From positions 1-23,897 of the forward strand of contig NZ_BAAARY010000025.1 of the NCBI RefSeq assembly GCF_039532605.1: a stretch of DNA of 23,897 nucleotides. The letters run 5' to 3'. Position 1 is the first letter of the stretch; each line of letters starts with the position of its first letter. The DNA is from Pilimelia columellifera (GTDB taxonomy: Bacteria > Actinomycetota > Actinomycetes > Mycobacteriales > Micromonosporaceae). A program made the translations under genes and the position numbers. This document shows positions 6,659-15,186 of this stretch, in pieces. The notes under the pieces were generated by a model. That model searched no databases, was not told the origin of the DNA, and saw nothing but the letters and a program-made list of their open reading frames with translations.

Positions 6659-9409
6659 TCAGCGTGGCGCCGGAGATTGGAACGCGGGTCCCAGGACGGT
6701 GTCAGCACCTTCGGCCGACGGTATTTCGAACAGCCGCTTCGCCTGGACCTGCAGCTGGCCCATGAGCGCGACCGCGCCGTCCATCTCCTCCGGATGCCCG
6801 TTGAAGACCCGGTTCAGAGCGCCCAACATCTTGGTGTACGACTCGTCGCAGCGCAACGATTCGCGGCGGCCGACCGACCCGTCCAACAACCGGTACGAAT
6901 CCGCGTCGTCGACTACGGGGTAGACACCGGTCGGGTCGAACGGGATCTCCGCTCCCTCGTAGACCCATTTGTTCCCGGAGCGGATGAGCTGCCGCCCGTT
7001 GACGATCTCGGCGAACCGGTAGTAGTGCCCCAGCTCCTCCGGGTCGCCAACGCTGTCACCGTTCAGGTCGTGCGGGCTGGCCTCCCCCTGCTCGATGATC
7101 TGCAGGATGCCCAGCAGGGCGGATCGCCGGTCGGTGACCTGATAGAGCGTCCTCGGCGCGTCGGGCCAGCCGACCTGCCGGTCGCGGTTGCCGGTAAAGA
7201 GTTTGCCATCGTCAAATTTGATGATCGCCCGCGCGATCTGGTTGTAGTACCAACCGATCGTCATTGGCTGGTACTCAGCCTGCGTGAAGAAGTTCTGCAT
7301 GTCCTTCATCGCGCCGGCCTCGGCTTTTTGTACCCGTCCGGCCTTGTCGACCTGCACGCTGTCCTTCGGGATCACGCTGCCGCGAAACTGCTGGCCGCCG
7401 ACCGTCGGGTGAACCGGCTGCTCGATCGCCATGAAGACATTCTTGACGTGGTCCAGTGAGAGGCGGCGGAGCCGGACCTTGACGTCGGGGAGAACCGGCC
7501 CGGGCAACTTCCCTGGGTAGGTGGGCACCAGTCCAGGCCGGCCGATCTGCGGCGTCCCACCGATCGCATTGAGGATGTTGCACACCTGCGCCATGTGCTG
7601 CATCTCCTCAAGCAGCACCCCGCGGATCAGCTTCCGGATCGCCTCGTTGTATCCGGGTTTGATGGAGAAGAGCGCCGCGCTGTACAGGGGAATCGTCGCC
7701 TGTTCCAGCAGAAGGGCCTGCTGCAGAACGGCCTTGAGTTCCTGGCGGGAAGTAATCTCCAGGATGGGCGGAACCGGCTTGGTGTCCAGCCACTTCACGA
7801 TCATGTCTCGCTTTCCAGGTGAGAGGTCCCGGCTGACGGGCATGTGGGTTGGTGAGTCAATAGGTGCCAGGAGCGTGCGCTTGATGTAGGTCTTCTGCTC
7901 GACCACATGCCGGTAGTTCCCAAGATCGAACAGGCCCCCCATGACGGGGTAAAGGTTCGCGTACTGCTGGAAAATGGGCCACACATCGCGGTTCCAGGTC
8001 GGGCGCTTCGGCGCGTCGTGGCTGCTGAAGACAAGAATCGCCACTCGGGAGTCGGGCTGATTGGGACGATCCGCGCTGCCCAGCAGCAACGCGCTGGTGA
8101 CACCCTCGATGGCGGCTTCGGTCTGCGGTGCCTTCGCGGTCAGCCGCAGGCTCGCCCGACCGCGGGCGTCGGTCGTCAGCGTCGCCGGGAAATCCACAGT
8201 GGAGGTGGGCTTTGCGGCGGTGACCGTCACGGTGACCCCCGCTGCTGGACGGCCGAACTTCGTTACGTGCACGTCCGTGGTCACCGTGGCATAGGGGTCA
8301 GCCGGATAGAGGCGGTGGACGGTCTCATCGGCGTGGACCCAGATACCGTCCGTCGCCTCAGCCAGCAGCAACTGGGGTGGGTTCGCCGAGTTCACCAGGG
8401 CCAGCCGTCGGCTTTCGATGTCGACCAGCTGATCCGCCTTCAGCGGCACCGCGGCGATCCCGGCGCGACCCTCCAGGAACGACGAGTCGGTCCCGGGAAC
8501 CGGCGCGAGCACCTCCGGAGTGCCGTCCTCCTTGAGGACAGCCAGCTGGACCACGCCGAGGTCGGCCAACGGCCCACCCTTGCTGCTCGTCGGCCAGCTG
8601 TTCGCCAGGTCGATGAAGACCGTGCTTGCTTTCTCGTCGACGCGGGCCGAGGCGTCCCACATCGAGTTGCCGCTGACCCGACGCAAGCGTCGACCGGCGA
8701 CGAACCGGCGCGGCTCTCCGGAGTGGTACGGCCCGATGCAGCCCACCATCCGTCCGTAGGTGTGCGCCGGGCCGTAGTCGACAAGGTCGACGGCGTAGCC
8801 GTCGAGCACGAAGCGGATCGACAGCAGGTTTTCGTCGGTCTTCGCCCGCAGATCCCGTAGGAGCGGGGAGGAGAGGTCGTCCGCCCACTGCAGGTTCTTG
8901 AGCACCGAGGTGAAGCCAGCGCTGGCGTTCGTGCCAGCGGGGAGCGGGATGCCGGGGCCACGCCGCCAGAGGTCCTCGATCCAGGACGGCTCGAGGTCGG
9001 CCTGGAGGAGTTCAGTGTCGGTGCCATCGACGATAGACAGCCGCATCCCATAGATCCCGGGCGTGGTCTGGTCTCGCTGGTCGATGTCCACCATCTTCGC
9101 GTCGACGCGATGCCCGGCCTGGCGCAGGACAGCGCCCACGACAGGGTCAGAGCCTGGCTTGTCCAGCAGCGTGCCATCCGGACGCAGTCCACTCCGGATG
9201 TGCATGTCCGCCAGCCGGAACGCACCAGAGCCGCGCGGATTGAACAGGCCGTTCTCGTCGATCAGCTTGTTGTTGGCGAAGTAGACGGGGCGCTGGAAGC
9301 GCGGCTCGAAGTTGTTGTTGTCGTAGTAGTGAACGACATTGTTGACAGTCGAAATGTCCGCCTGGAACGTGCCGGCGAAATTGAGTCGCGGGTATCCCAC
9401 GTAACTCAT
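6659..9409 (-). CDS. VioB/RebD-like protein with ferritin-like domain
   Basis: 916 residues from ATG, with AAGGA 6 bases upstream. The start MSYVGYPRLNFAGTFQADI resembles the N-termini of VioB, RebD and StaD, which join two oxidised amino-acid imines in violacein and indolocarbazole pathways and are somewhat longer (about 1000-1100 residues). A beta-rich N-terminal half (to about 480) is followed by a ferritin-like part with LEQATIPLYSAALF (about 568), EEMQHM (about 603) and EELGHYYRF (about 790), giving two ExxH motifs of the sort that bind iron. It is the last gene of the P450-glutamate mutase operon, 55 bases after the mutase. No amino-acid oxidase partner of the VioA/RebO type is in the window, so an indolocarbazole role is unlikely. 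The reaction is unknown; oxidation or coupling of an amino-acid-derived substrate is an inference. Confidence 0.85.
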   Translation of the reverse strand: MSYVGYPRLNFAGTFQADISTVNNVVHYYDNNNFEPRFQRPVYFANNKLIDENGLFNPRGSGAFRLADMHIRSGLRPDGTLLDKPGSDPVVGAVLRQAGHRVDAKMVDIDQRDQTTPGIYGMRLSIVDGTDTELLQADLEPSWIEDLWRRGPGIPLPAGTNASAGFTSVLKNLQWADDLSSPLLRDLRAKTDENLLSIRFVLDGYAVDLVDYGPAHTYGRMVGCIGPYHSGEPRRFVAGRRLRRVSGNSMWDASARVDEKASTVFIDLANSWPTSSKGGPLADLGVVQLAVLKEDGTPEVLAPVPGTDSSFLEGRAGIAAVPLKADQLVDIESRRLALVNSANPPQLLLAEATDGIWVHADETVHRLYPADPYATVTTDVHVTKFGRPAAGVTVTVTAAKPTSTVDFPATLTTDARGRASLRLTAKAPQTEAAIEGVTSALLLGSADRPNQPDSRVAILVFSSHDAPKRPTWNRDVWPIFQQYANLYPVMGGLFDLGNYRHVVEQKTYIKRTLLAPIDSPTHMPVSRDLSPGKRDMIVKWLDTKPVPPILEITSRQELKAVLQQALLLEQATIPLYSAALFSIKPGYNEAIRKLIRGVLLEEMQHMAQVCNILNAIGGTPQIGRPGLVPTYPGKLPGPVLPDVKVRLRRLSLDHVKNVFMAIEQPVHPTVGGQQFRGSVIPKDSVQVDKAGRVQKAEAGAMKDMQNFFTQAEYQPMTIGWYYNQIARAIIKFDDGKLFTGNRDRQVGWPDAPRTLYQVTDRRSALLGILQIIEQGEASPHDLNGDSVGDPEELGHYYRFAEIVNGRQLIRSGNKWVYEGAEIPFDPTGVYPVVDDADSYRLLDGSVGRRESLRCDESYTKMLGALNRVFNGHPEEMDGAVALMGQLQVQAKRLFEIPSAEGADTVLGPAFQSPAPR

Positions 9410-9464
9410 GGCGCATCCTTCTTGGGTATTGGGGCTCGGGAGTCAGTCAGCTGCACGGGCTCGG

Positions 9465-10850
9465 TCACGGTCTGTGGGCCGGCTCCCGATTGGCGAAGTA
9501 AAAGATGTCCTGGATCGCGATCGAGAGTTCGTCCGCCTCCGGGCGGTCCGGTGCCGACGTCGCCCGAGTGGACAACAGCTGGCCATGACGGCGACGCGTG
9601 GCCGAGGAGAGTGACAGCAGGCCGGGGTCGGCGTACCGGATGGCTCCGCCGGCGTCGCGGCGCGGGACAACTCGGCTGTGCGCGTGGACGCTGGCGCTGA
9701 ACGGCAGGTCGAGGCGGCCGGTGCTGAACGCGGCGCAGATGCCAGCCAGGAGGTCCGGTTCGGCCAAGACCGGCTTGATGAGCTCCCGCACCTCCTCCTC
9801 GATCCAGGACAGCTCCTGCTCCACCCGCTCCTCGGACAGCTGAACGAAGTCGAAGAGCTGCGACACTCCCACGGCGGTTGTCCGGATTCCGCGCCCGTTC
9901 GTCACCGCGTCCGGCACACCGTGGGCTTCGTGCTCCGTCTTGTTCACGACCTTGGCCGCCCCGCCGAGGCGTGCCGTCAGGCTGCCGTGGAGGATCAGTC
10001 CCGACGCCCACGCAGGATCCGTGGGGAACACACCCATGAACTGGTGCAACACCGGGAAGACCTCTACGCCCGAGCCCACGTAGCGCTGCGCCAGCGTGCG
10101 AATGGCGCGCAGCGCGGCGACGTCCTGGTATATCTCTCCACCCTGCGGGTAGGCGATCGAGATGCATCGGACGCCCTCCTTCGCTGCCGCGATCGCCTCC
10201 AGGAGGGTGATCGCGATACAGAGCGAGGGCGGCATCAGCACCGCCGTCAACGTGCCGAACAGTTCCCGGTCCACGATGACGCCGTCCTTCGCGAGCGCCC
10301 CGCAGGTGGCGTCGATCTGCCGCCAGGTGCGGAGCGACTCGTCCAACGGAACGTCTTTGCAGTAGGGCAGGTTGTATCCGATGCCGCCGCCCTCGAACGA
10401 GGTGATCCCGGCGGCGAGCGCGGTGGCGAAGAGCTCCCGGCCATCCGGGGACCCGTGCCGGATCTCCAGCGGAACCGATACCGCGTCTGCCAGCTCCCGC
10501 CCGCGCCTCCACCCGTGCGCGACCAGGGGGTAGCCGTTCAATCGGCCGGCGTCCTCCGCGAGCAGGCTGGCAGCTGTATCGAACTGCCGCAGCCGGGTGT
10601 AGGAGTCGATGGTTACCGACAGCACTGCCGGATGCGACTTCTCCAGCTCCTGGAGCAGGGTGATCATCTCGCGGTGTCCGCCGACCCCGCACCGAGGCTG
10701 GATCGCCGGCACGCCGGCGCGATCGGCCGCCCGCAGAATGTCCACTGTCCGTGGACCGGGCCGGTCGTGCAGGTGTGCGACCGCGCCACTCCAATCCGGC
10801 AACTGTTCGGCCACCGAGGCGCTCAGCTCAAGCGCCGACCAGTCAGCCAC
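9465..10850 (-). CDS. glmE: Glutamate mutase (methylaspartate mutase) epsilon subunit
   Basis: 461 residues from GTG. This is the substrate-binding TIM-barrel subunit of the B12-dependent enzyme that converts L-glutamate to (2S,3S)-3-methylaspartate. Segments matching the family: QPRCGVG and TIDSYTRLRQF (arginines of the substrate clamp), IRHGSPDGREL (third Arg), SFEGGGIGYNLPYCKDVP (catalytic Glu and Tyr region) and NKTEHEAHG (Lys and Glu). All expected polar residues appear present, so it should be active. The start codon overlaps the end of the sigma subunit gene by 8 bases, implying coupled translation. In secondary metabolism the enzyme supplies methylaspartate, for example in friulimicin and skyllamycin, or a beta-amino acid starter as in vicenistatin. 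Confidence 0.95.
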   Translation of the reverse strand: MADWSALELSASVAEQLPDWSGAVAHLHDRPGPRTVDILRAADRAGVPAIQPRCGVGGHREMITLLQELEKSHPAVLSVTIDSYTRLRQFDTAASLLAEDAGRLNGYPLVAHGWRRGRELADAVSVPLEIRHGSPDGRELFATALAAGITSFEGGGIGYNLPYCKDVPLDESLRTWRQIDATCGALAKDGVIVDRELFGTLTAVLMPPSLCIAITLLEAIAAAKEGVRCISIAYPQGGEIYQDVAALRAIRTLAQRYVGSGVEVFPVLHQFMGVFPTDPAWASGLILHGSLTARLGGAAKVVNKTEHEAHGVPDAVTNGRGIRTTAVGVSQLFDFVQLSEERVEQELSWIEEEVRELIKPVLAEPDLLAGICAAFSTGRLDLPFSASVHAHSRVVPRRDAGGAIRYADPGLLSLSSATRRRHGQLLSTRATSAPDRPEADELSIAIQDIFYFANREPAHRP

Positions 10851-11283
10851 GCCGCAGTTCCAGCTGCTGGGAGGCGTACAGCGTGTCTAACAACGGTAGG
10901 AGCTCCGCCACGTCGGTCACGATGTGGTCCACACCCAGCGCGAGGAGGTGTTCATGGTCGGCCTCCTCCTTCTGTGCACCGACCGAGAGGTTGCCACCCA
11001 GGATCACCGGCGGCTGGAGTCGGCCCTGCCGACGCAGCGCCGGCAGGTCACGTAGGTCGGTGCGCGCGTGCCCGTTCACGCTGCCGATAAGGACTGCCTC
11101 GGCTGTCGGCTCGGCGTCAACGGCGTCCGCGAACTCTTCGAGCGGAGTACAGACGCCCAGATTGATGACACGGAAGCCGTGGCTACGCAATTGCCGACAG
11201 ATCAGCTGGTTCGCGACCGCATGGGCGTCGCTGGCAGTCACGCCGAGAATTACGGTGCGTAACCGACCGGGATCGGCGCTCAT
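10843..11283 (-). CDS. mamA: Glutamate mutase sigma subunit, cobalamin-binding
   Basis: 146 residues, a Rossmann-like B12-binding domain that carries cobalamin for the epsilon subunit. Seen: ILGVTASDAHAVANQL, LGVCTPLEEF, GSVNGHARTD and ILGGNLSVG, matching the family in order. The usual DxHxxG signature reads D-A-H-A-V-A here, so the cobalt-ligating His is kept but the Gly is Ala. The gene overlaps the P450 stop by 4 bases (ATGA) and the epsilon gene by 8, so three genes are translated as a block. Length is normal for the family. Confidence 0.94.
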   Translation of the reverse strand: MSADPGRLRTVILGVTASDAHAVANQLICRQLRSHGFRVINLGVCTPLEEFADAVDAEPTAEAVLIGSVNGHARTDLRDLPALRRQGRLQPPVILGGNLSVGAQKEEADHEHLLALGVDHIVTDVAELLPLLDTLYASQQLELRRG

Positions 11284-12503
11284 CCTGCTGCCTCCGCGGG
11301 GCGGGCGTCGAACCGCATCGGGAGTCCCTCGAGAAACCGGAAGTTGATGCTGTCCAGCCAGGAGAGCTCACCGTCCAAGCGCCAGTTCGACGTTCGGCTG
11401 ACGAGGCGGTGCATGGCGATCTCAATCTCGGCTTGCGCCAGCACAGCTCCCAGGCAGTAGTGAATGCCATGACCGAACGAGAGGTGGTCGGAGGCCTTTC
11501 GCGTAAGGTCCAGGCGGTCGGGCTCGGCGTACCGCAGCGGGTCGCGGTTTGCCGCACCGAGCACCAGCGAGACGGAGTCACCAGCGCGGATCAGGCTGTC
11601 GCCCACCGCGAGGTCCGCCAGCGCGATACGCGTAGTGAACTGCACCGAGCTGTCGTAGCGGAGGAACTCGTGCGCCGCGTTCGCCGCCAGCTCGGGGCTC
11701 TGGCGTAGGAGTTCCGCTTGTTCTGGATGGTCGAACAGCGCCAGTACGGCGTTGCCGATCAAATGGGTGGTCGTCGCCTGGCCTGCGTCGATAAGCAGCA
11801 GAAAGTTGGCGAAGATCTCGTCATCGGTGTAGTCGCCCTGCTGCAGCTGGGGGCCGACCATTTGGGTAAATAGGTCATCACCTATGCCAGCCCGACGGTC
11901 ATCGGCGTTCTCGTCGAACACGGCACGCAGCGCGGCCAAACGGGGCATCTCAGCCGCCGATTGCGAGAAGAATTCCGGAAGCAGGCCTCGCCAATCCTCG
12001 AGTAGGTGCTCCCCGTGTCGCGGAACTCCGGCGATGAGGGCGACGACCGTACGAGTCAGCGGTTCGGAGAAGTCGTGAATGACATCCATTCGCCCTTTCC
12101 TCGCCGCACGATCCAGCAGTTCGTCGGCGACCTCCTCAATGACCGAACGGACCGTCCGTACAAGCCGCGGAGAAAGGTTCGGACGCACCAGTTTCCGCAA
12201 CCGGGTGTGCTCGGGTGGCTCGGTGAACAGCATCATCCTCTTGAGAATCGCCGCAAGCGGAGCCATCTTCTGACGAGACTCCGGCGGCAGCTGCGCATGA
12301 AACTCGTCGATACGAGCACCCGAGAGCCGATGGTCCTTGGATAGGCGTGCCACCTCAGCGTGCGAGAGCACGACCCAGGTCCGCATCAGGTCATCCCAGT
12401 ACACCGGTTTGCGGGCACGCAGCTGGGCATAGAGTTCGTAAGGACGTGCCATCCATTCCGAGTCGAACAGATCCAACAGGCTGTTCGCCTTCGTAATTGT
12501 CAC
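11280..12503 (-). CDS. Cytochrome P450
   Basis: 407 residues from GTG, soluble bacterial type. The heme loop FGHGIHYCLG puts the axial Cys at about residue 349; the K-helix ExxR is in HEFLRYD (about 279); the C-helix region HTRLRKLV is present. The I-helix reads DAGQATTTHL: the usual acid before Thr in (A/G)Gx(D/E)T is Ala. The heme and fold motifs are intact, so it is likely active, though proton delivery may differ. It is the first gene of the operon with glutamate mutase and the VioB-like gene, so it may hydroxylate methylaspartate, another residue or the acyl chain (inference). A redox partner is not in the window. Confidence 0.95.
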   Translation of the reverse strand: MTITKANSLLDLFDSEWMARPYELYAQLRARKPVYWDDLMRTWVVLSHAEVARLSKDHRLSGARIDEFHAQLPPESRQKMAPLAAILKRMMLFTEPPEHTRLRKLVRPNLSPRLVRTVRSVIEEVADELLDRAARKGRMDVIHDFSEPLTRTVVALIAGVPRHGEHLLEDWRGLLPEFFSQSAAEMPRLAALRAVFDENADDRRAGIGDDLFTQMVGPQLQQGDYTDDEIFANFLLLIDAGQATTTHLIGNAVLALFDHPEQAELLRQSPELAANAAHEFLRYDSSVQFTTRIALADLAVGDSLIRAGDSVSLVLGAANRDPLRYAEPDRLDLTRKASDHLSFGHGIHYCLGAVLAQAEIEIAMHRLVSRTSNWRLDGELSWLDSINFRFLEGLPMRFDARPAEAAG

Positions 12504-12546
12504 GACCTTAAACCCCCCCGTTGCGGCGGCGCGAGAAGACAGCGCA

Positions 12547-12575
12547 TTTATACCCGCCAGTCGTCGCAGTGTCTA
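12547..12575 (-). promoter_or_regulatory. Promoter for the P450-glutamate mutase operon
   Basis: On the minus strand TAGACA (12575-12570) and TATAAA (12552-12547) are separated by exactly 17 bases, each 5 of 6 against the vegetative sigma consensus. Transcription would start near 12540, giving a leader of about 37 bases before the P450 GTG. No other match this good was seen near these genes. Confidence 0.6.
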
Positions 12576-12618
12576 CTACGAACTGCCCCATTTTAGGCAG
12601 CTCTAAGGAGGAGCCATT

Positions 12619-12642
12619 CTCATTCATCCACCGCTAAATGAG
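12619..12642. repeat. Short inverted repeat in the divergent control region
   Basis: CTCATT (12619-12624) and AATGAG (12637-12642) are exact reverse complements 12 bases apart. They lie just before the -35 element of the candidate glycosyltransferase promoter. It could be a regulator site, but 6-bp arms are expected by chance now and then. Confidence 0.25.
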
Positions 12643-12643
12643 G

Positions 12644-12672
12644 AGGACAGCTCAGGCGCATGGTGCTAGCGT
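12644..12672 (+). promoter_or_regulatory. Promoter candidate for the glycosyltransferase genes
   Basis: AGGACA (12644-12649), 17 bases, then TAGCGT (12667-12672): 4 of 6 at -35 and an actinomycete-type TAGNNT at -10. It points at the first glycosyltransferase, with a leader of roughly 95 bases. It faces away from the P450 promoter, so the 270-base gap between the two operons is a divergent control region. Confidence 0.4.
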
Positions 12673-12773
12673 GACCGGGCCGCATCAGCGATGTGTTCCG
12701 CAAAACAATCCGAGTCGAGCCCATTGGACTGCATCGGATCCCTGCGGTTACCGATGACCGGGAGCTTAGTTCG

Positions 12774-13951
12774 ATGCGCTTTCTATTCATTCCTTTTCCG
12801 ATGCACGGGCACGTCAATCCGATGATTCCCGTCGTCGCCGAGCTACTTGGCCGAAAGGCCGAAGTGGACGTGGCGGTCGACCCGCAGTTCGCGGCCGGAT
12901 TTGCGGACGTCGGAGCGCGTGTCCACCGCATCGAGACGCCCGTTCTCGGCTCCGTTCCCGAGGGGCTGGACCGGCGCGGTAGAGCAGGCCGCCGGCGCCA
13001 GAATGCGGACGTGCGAAAGCGCCGCGGACAGCTCGTGGACGACCTTGTCGGCCGGTGGTCGACCTGGCAGCCCGATGCCGTGGTCACCGATCTCTATGCG
13101 GAGTGGGGGCCGCCGCGGCGCGCCGGACACAGACCCCACTGGCATCTTTTTCCGGCACCTACGCGATGAATCGGGCGATGGGAATCGCGGGAATCCGGAG
13201 ATCTGCCGGGCCGGTCGTGGCAGCGGCACTAGTCGCCACCGGTCTGATTCGGATAATCCATCCGGCCATGCGGGATCGCGCCGACCTCGCGTTGATCAAC
13301 GTGACCGATGATTTGCAGCCGGACCGGGCGGGGTTTAGCGACCGCTTCCGCTTCGTGGGGCCGCTGTTGCGTCCCGACGAGCACACCGACGTCGATCTGC
13401 CCTGGGAACAGCTTTCGGCTGGCCCGGTGCTGTTCGTCTCTTTCGGGACCGTTTACCAGCGCAGCACCGACTTGTACCGCCGTATCGCCGAGGCGTTCCG
13501 GGAAACTGACTGGACCGTGGTGATGGCGACTGCGCGGACCGATCCGGCGCTGCTGGGCCCGCTGCCGCCGAACGTGTATGCGCACCGCTTCGTGCCGCAG
13601 CATCGGGTGCTGCAGCACAGCGATGTCTTCATCACCCACGCCGGCATGAACTCTGTCCTCGACGCAGTGATGTGCCGTGTACCCATGCTCACGCTGCCCT
13701 CCTCGCTCGACCAAAAGGGAGTCGCTGAGCACCTGTCGAGCCTCGGAATCGGTTCGACATTCCACAGTGGCCTCTCGGCTGAGGAAATTCGCGCCGCCGT
13801 GCATCAGTTGGCCGGCGATGCGGCTCTGAAATCCAGGCTTGACCAGCTGGCCGATGCGATGCCCGAACCGGCTATCGCCGCCGCCAACGCCGCCGATGCC
13901 CTGGAAGACCTCGTCCGAGAACGCCGCCGCGGCATCGCGGCACCTGCCTGA
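12774..13951 (+). CDS. Macrolide-type glycosyltransferase (GT1 family), frame broken once
   Basis: Start ATG at 12774 after GGGAG; an in-frame ATG at 12693 lacks support. The protein begins MRFLFIPFPMHGHVNP, the N-terminal motif with the catalytic His of MGT/OleD-like enzymes. Reading must change frame at 13104-13109: the first frame ends its homology at LYAEWG and the +2 frame continues AAAARRTQTPLASFSGTY, matching AAAAHREGTALASFS of the next gene. Adding one base in the run of five G restores a protein of about 392 residues, the same size as its neighbour. The C-terminal donor site is complete: FVPQHRVLQHSDVFITHAGM and VPMLTLPSSLDQKG. It moves a sugar from a nucleotide donor, in the cytoplasm, onto the product or an intermediate. 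As written, the protein would be truncated after a stop at about 13169. Confidence 0.85.
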
Positions 13952-13990
13952 GGCGACATTGTTCTCCCGCCAGCACTCCGGAGGTCACGC

Positions 13991-15166
13991 ATGGCGCGCT
14001 ACCTGTTCGTCCCCTATCCGATGCACGGCCACGTCAACCCCATGGTGCCCCTGGTGGCCGAGATGGTCGCGCGCGGCGAGACCGTTTTCGTGGCCGTAGC
14101 GGCGCTGCATGCAGCGGCGTTCCGCGAGGTGGGCGCGGACGTGACGGAAATTCAGACGTCCGTGGTGAGTGACTTTCCCGAGAACCCGACGGTTGAACAG
14201 CGGCGGCAGACCCGCAAGGCTGGCCTGCGCATGCTCCGTGAGCGTCGCGGGGTGGTGCGGACGCTACGCCGGCACTGGGCGACGTGGCGACCGGAGGTTG
14301 TGGTTTCCGACATCGCCGCCCGGTGGGGTGCGGCTGCCGCTCACCGGGAGGGAACTGCGCTCGCCTCCTTCAGCGTGACCTACACGGTCACCGAGGACAT
14401 GATCGTGGGTAACCTACGCCGACGCTTCGGCGAGCGCCGGGTCCGCCTGATTCGGCGCCTTGGTCTCTTGCCGCAGTTTCATCCCGCCCTGCGGTACCGC
14501 GCCGGTCTGGTGCTCGTGAACTCCACGCCGGAGCTTCAACCTTGCTGGGAGACGTTCGGCGACCGCTACCACTTCGTCGGTCCGCTGCTCCGTGACACGA
14601 GCGACTTTGGTGAAACGGATCTGCCCTGGGCCGCGATCGAACGTGGGCCCACACTTTTCTTCTCGCCCGGCACCGTCTTCGGATGCGGAACGACGTTCTT
14701 CCGCACGCTGGCGAGCGCCTTCGCCGGAACGAACTGGACGGTTGTCCTGGCGACGGCAGCGACTGACCCGAGTGACCTGGGCGACCTACCGCCCAACGTC
14801 GTAGCCCGCCGATTCGTGCCGCAATCCGCCGTGCTGCGTAGCTCGACCGTCTTCATGACCCGGGCGAGCATGAATTCGGCACTCGAAGCCGTCCAGCAGC
14901 GCGTACCCATGATCGCGGTACCGCGCGCCTACGACCAGCGGGGCATCGCCAAGCGCCTCCACGAGCTCGGGGTCGGTGTGGTGCTCGATCAGAAGGCCGG
15001 AGCGTCGGAAATCCTTCAGACAGCCAACCGGCTGGCATCCGACCCTGAGGTGGCCTCCACCCTCGCGCGGCTCGCCGAGCCGCTGCGGCTCGGCGACCCA
15101 GTGGCAGCAGCGGCGGATGCCCTGCAGAACTTCACCCCGACAAGTCGATCGGTTTCGGCCCGATAG
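13991..15166 (+). CDS. Macrolide-type glycosyltransferase (GT1 family) with altered donor site
   Basis: 391 residues from ATG, 7 bases after GGAGG. It is a tandem paralogue of the preceding gene, beginning MARYLFVPYPMHGHVNPMVP with the catalytic His kept. The C-terminal donor motif differs: FMTRASMNSALEA instead of FITHAGMNSVLDA, so the His and Gly that usually hold the nucleotide phosphates are Arg and Ser. The first loop reads SPGTVF instead of SFGTVY. The DQ pair is kept in RAYDQRG. It may use another donor, be weakly active, or act as a partner of its paralogue. The gene begins 39 bases after its neighbour ends and 20 bases before the exported glycosidase, in one operon. Confidence 0.92.
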   Translation: MARYLFVPYPMHGHVNPMVPLVAEMVARGETVFVAVAALHAAAFREVGADVTEIQTSVVSDFPENPTVEQRRQTRKAGLRMLRERRGVVRTLRRHWATWRPEVVVSDIAARWGAAAAHREGTALASFSVTYTVTEDMIVGNLRRRFGERRVRLIRRLGLLPQFHPALRYRAGLVLVNSTPELQPCWETFGDRYHFVGPLLRDTSDFGETDLPWAAIERGPTLFFSPGTVFGCGTTFFRTLASAFAGTNWTVVLATAATDPSDLGDLPPNVVARRFVPQSAVLRSSTVFMTRASMNSALEAVQQRVPMIAVPRAYDQRGIAKRLHELGVGVVLDQKAGASEILQTANRLASDPEVASTLARLAEPLRLGDPVAAAADALQNFTPTSRSVSAR

Positions 15167-15186
15167 GTTCGCGAGGAGAGCACCGC

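Noticed and set aside
6659..9409. Indolocarbazole or violacein pathway
   Set aside because: The VioB/RebD-like gene is alone: no tryptophan oxidase, flavin monooxygenases or other pathway genes are present.
9678..11090. 470-codon plus-strand frame
   Set aside because: It lies opposite the glutamate mutase genes, whose conserved residues and overlaps are clear; the translation has no recognisable domain.
12693..12773. Upstream ATG for the first glycosyltransferase
   Set aside because: It has no ribosome binding site, the extra 27 residues have no homology to the paralogue, and the ATG at 12774 matches the paralogue's start.
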